This document shows, one piece after another, positions 43,138-44,534 of a DNA stretch of 44,534 nucleotides (positions are counted from its first letter, which is position 1; each line of letters opens with the position of its first letter). The stretch covers positions 1 through 44,534 of the forward strand of contig CALUQB010000024.1 in assembly GCA_944322815.1 (NCBI GenBank), in the 5' to 3' direction. A program made the position numbers and the translations under genes. The notes beneath the pieces are model-generated. The model searched no databases, was not told where the DNA came from, and worked only from the letters and a program-made list of their open reading frames with translations. The DNA comes from an uncultured Bacteroidales bacterium. GTDB lineage: Bacteria > Bacteroidota > Bacteroidia > Bacteroidales > UBA932.

Positions 43138-44298
43138 TCAATTTACTTCCGACACGGTCTGCAAAGGTACTGTTTTTTCGAAAAAATCCACTATCCTGCG
43201 CTGCTCCTCTTTCCCACAATGATGTCCTCCTTCGAAAAATTCTGTCCTGAGCCTGCCTTCCGCCCCATGCTCATCATATATGGACTGCATCCTGCCGTAT
43301 GCCTTTTCCACAGCCCAGACCGGGAAAAGATGATCCCGTGTGCCGCTGAGAAAAAGGAAAGGTTTCGGAACCAGTTTCAGGGCAATATCAGGGAAATCAT
43401 ACCGGTCACGGAGTCGCGGTATCAGCATGGCATAGTCCGATGGCTTGTATGGCGTCTTCTCCGCTTCCTTCAAGGTCATCCAGCAGAGAGCAGCCCCGGT
43501 CCTGATGTCGGGACAGAAAGCTGTCAGGAGCCAGGTGCGATGTGCTCCCATCGACCAGCCGAATGCAGCTATTTTTTCCGGATCCACGAAATCCAGCCCT
43601 GCCAGAATCCGGGCTGCACATGCGTCTTCCTCCAGGGTCTTTTCCGCCCAGATGATACCCTTGGCTGCCAGACTGTCATATACGGTCCTCTGCCCTTCGT
43701 ACACTGCTTTCTTCAATGAATCTATCCTGGCCTTTTTCTTGTGTTCTTCGACCGAAGGCTCATCGGCATTTCCGTATTTGAGTCGGGACCATTCCTGACA
43801 AGCCTGAGTACTGCGGCCGCCCCAGTACAACATGTCGGGGACTATGACCACATAGCCAAGCGAAGCCAATGAATCCGCAAAATAGACTCCATCGAAATTC
43901 GTCCTGACAAATTCTTCCGAAGATCTGCGGATATGCAGCGGGGTATCTTCCATAGGCCTGGCCAGCTTTTCCTTTCCTATGTCGAATCTGGCTCCATGGT
44001 CATGCAGAAGGACCAGCCCGGGACGCTTATCCAATGCCGAAGCGCTGTCAGGTACAAGCAGATACGACCTGAGGATTCCGTCCCGGCAGTCTTCCTCTCC
44101 ATTGCCATCGTCTTCCGTCTGGTAATCACATCCGGAAACGGCACTGTATTCTATCAGAAAACATTTATATCCATCCCGCTGCTCACCGTCCACGACCGTC
44201 ATGTCATGTGTATCAGGCAGAGTCCGGGCCATAATACCGGCTCCCGCCAATACAAGAAAGAAGAAAGACACAAGAACTATTCTGACGCAGGGTTTCAT
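43138..44298 (-). CDS. Exported alpha/beta hydrolase (acetyl-xylan-esterase-like)
   Basis: 386 residues with a signal peptide (VSFFFLVLAGAGIMA). Catalytic elements: GLVLLHDHGA (oxyanion side), FGWSMGAHRT with the nucleophile Ser, SGTRDHLFP with Asp, and EGGHHCG with His. The fold and length match abhydrolase_7/dienelactone-hydrolase-like esterases. Secreted or periplasmic; substrate unknown, possibly an acetylated or feruloylated glycan. First gene of the operon that continues to the CCA enzyme. Confidence 0.85.
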   Translation of the reverse strand: MKPCVRIVLVSFFFLVLAGAGIMARTLPDTHDMTVVDGEQRDGYKCFLIEYSAVSGCDYQTEDDGNGEEDCRDGILRSYLLVPDSASALDKRPGLVLLHDHGARFDIGKEKLARPMEDTPLHIRRSSEEFVRTNFDGVYFADSLASLGYVVIVPDMLYWGGRSTQACQEWSRLKYGNADEPSVEEHKKKARIDSLKKAVYEGQRTVYDSLAAKGIIWAEKTLEEDACAARILAGLDFVDPEKIAAFGWSMGAHRTWLLTAFCPDIRTGAALCWMTLKEAEKTPYKPSDYAMLIPRLRDRYDFPDIALKLVPKPFLFLSGTRDHLFPVWAVEKAYGRMQSIYDEHGAEGRLRTEFFEGGHHCGKEEQRRIVDFFEKTVPLQTVSEVN

Positions 44299-44324
44299 AT
44301 AGATTCATTGTTGGTTTATCCGAT

Positions 44325-44356
44325 CAAATTTAGCATAAAGCGCAGCCATAAACAAA
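44325..44356 (-). promoter_or_regulatory. Promoter of the hydrolase-HsdR_N-CCA operon
   Basis: Minus strand TTTG (44353-44356), 20-base spacer, TAAATTTG (44325-44332), 27 bases ahead of the start codon. A full Bacteroidota consensus match. Confidence 0.7.
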
Positions 44357-44429
44357 AAAGATATACGACAAGCTGTTGGAATGGAAGAAGAACGCCAAAC
44401 CCGTACAACTGGCAGGCATAATAATCTGA
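44352..44429 (+). pseudogene. Short remnant resembling the N-terminus of an AAA ATPase (DUF4143 type)
   Basis: Between two in-frame stops the plus strand reads KIYDKLLEWKKNAKPVQLAG, which resembles the opening residues of Bacteroidota ATPases that continue with a P-loop. There is no start codon and no P-loop, so at best it is a decayed stub. Recognition rests on about 20 residues. Confidence 0.25.
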
Positions 44430-44440
44430 ATTACGGTCAT

Positions 44441-44474
44441 AAAAAAACCTGAAGCCGAATGACTTCAGGTTTTT
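44441..44474. terminator. Bidirectional terminator, probably of the edge RNA gene
   Basis: CCTGAAG (44448-44454) pairs with CTTCAGG (44463-44469). Seven A precede and five T follow, so it works on both strands. On the minus strand it would stop a transcript coming from the right edge. Confidence 0.85.
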
Positions 44475-44516
44475 ACATTAATCATTGTGTTATGGGACAC
44501 AAATGTCTAACTTTTG

Positions 44517-44534
44517 TGGGAGCTGAGGGAGTCG
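44517..44534 (-). tRNA. Possible 3' end of a tRNA (cut by window edge)
   Basis: Read on the minus strand the edge gives CGACTCCCTCAGCTCCCA. This fits the end of a T loop (CGACT), T-stem 3' half CCCTC, acceptor 3' strand AGCTCCC and discriminator A. The genome does not encode CCA here. The strong terminator 40 bases downstream on the same strand supports an RNA gene. Isotype cannot be told; a tmRNA is less likely because pair 3-70 would be G-C. Confidence 0.4.

Noticed and set aside
44492-44534. Plus-strand ORF beginning at ATG 44492 (MGHKCLTFV) running off the window
   Set aside because: Only 14 codons, and the same bases fit a minus-strand tRNA 3' end followed by a terminator.

Overview
The window comes from a Bacteroidota chromosome, most likely order Bacteroidales. 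The signs are a TAnnTTTG -7 promoter element ahead of several genes, weak use of Shine-Dalgarno sequences, several lipobox signal peptides, and families largely confined to this phylum (DUF3575, DUF3868/OmpA, DUF4988-LRR lipoproteins, DUF4493, DUF5672). No rRNA, CRISPR array or complete insertion sequence is visible.

Layout. (1) 1-808: the 3' end of an Rpn-type PD-(D/E)XK nuclease/transposase gene, followed by an orphan second copy of its C-terminal tail. (2) 914-9341, minus strand: a cell-surface operon reading DUF3575 protein, DUF3868/OmpA/TPR lipoprotein, two tandem paralogous lipoproteins with 27-residue leucine-rich repeats, then an RluA-type pseudouridine synthase. (3) 9408-29325, minus strand: a 20-gene, 20-kb tightly coupled operon that looks like an aryl-polyene/flexirubin-type lipid-pigment cluster. 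It holds three ketosynthases (two fused to a second half-ketosynthase domain), three acyl carrier proteins, two hotdog dehydratases, a thioesterase, FabG, an adenylating ligase, two CrtI/retinol-saturase-like flavoenzymes, three acyltransferase domains (one fused to a GT2 glycosyltransferase), a LolA-like carrier, a small 4-TM transporter, an MMPL exporter and an alpha/beta hydrolase. It ends at a textbook terminator. (4) 29326-29655: a divergent control region with repeated TGGCA/TGCC motifs and a long hairpin in the dnaK leader. (5) 29656-31551: dnaK with its terminator. (6) 31742-36878: a DUF4493 lipoprotein, a TPR protein with a YycJ-like metallo-hydrolase, and a divergent M28-like protein lacking key catalytic residues. 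(7) 36907-41175: a patch of glycosyltransferases (GT4, DUF5672, two GT2), part of it AT-rich. (8) 41185-44298, minus strand: CCA-adding enzyme, HsdR-N-like nuclease domain protein and a secreted esterase-like hydrolase. (9) Right edge: a gene remnant, a strong terminator, and what looks like the 3' end of a minus-strand tRNA.

How the genes work together (inference). In block 3 the adenylating ligase would load a starter acid on an ACP. Ketosynthases, FabG and dehydratases would build a polyunsaturated chain, and the paired flavoenzymes would change its saturation. Acyltransferases and the GT2-PlsC fusion would attach it to a lipid or sugar carrier, and MMPL plus LolA-like protein would move the product toward the outer membrane. 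No aromatic ammonia lyase and no DarA/DarB-type enzyme is present in the window, so the starter and final product are open questions. This cluster is the best candidate for an undescribed system here.
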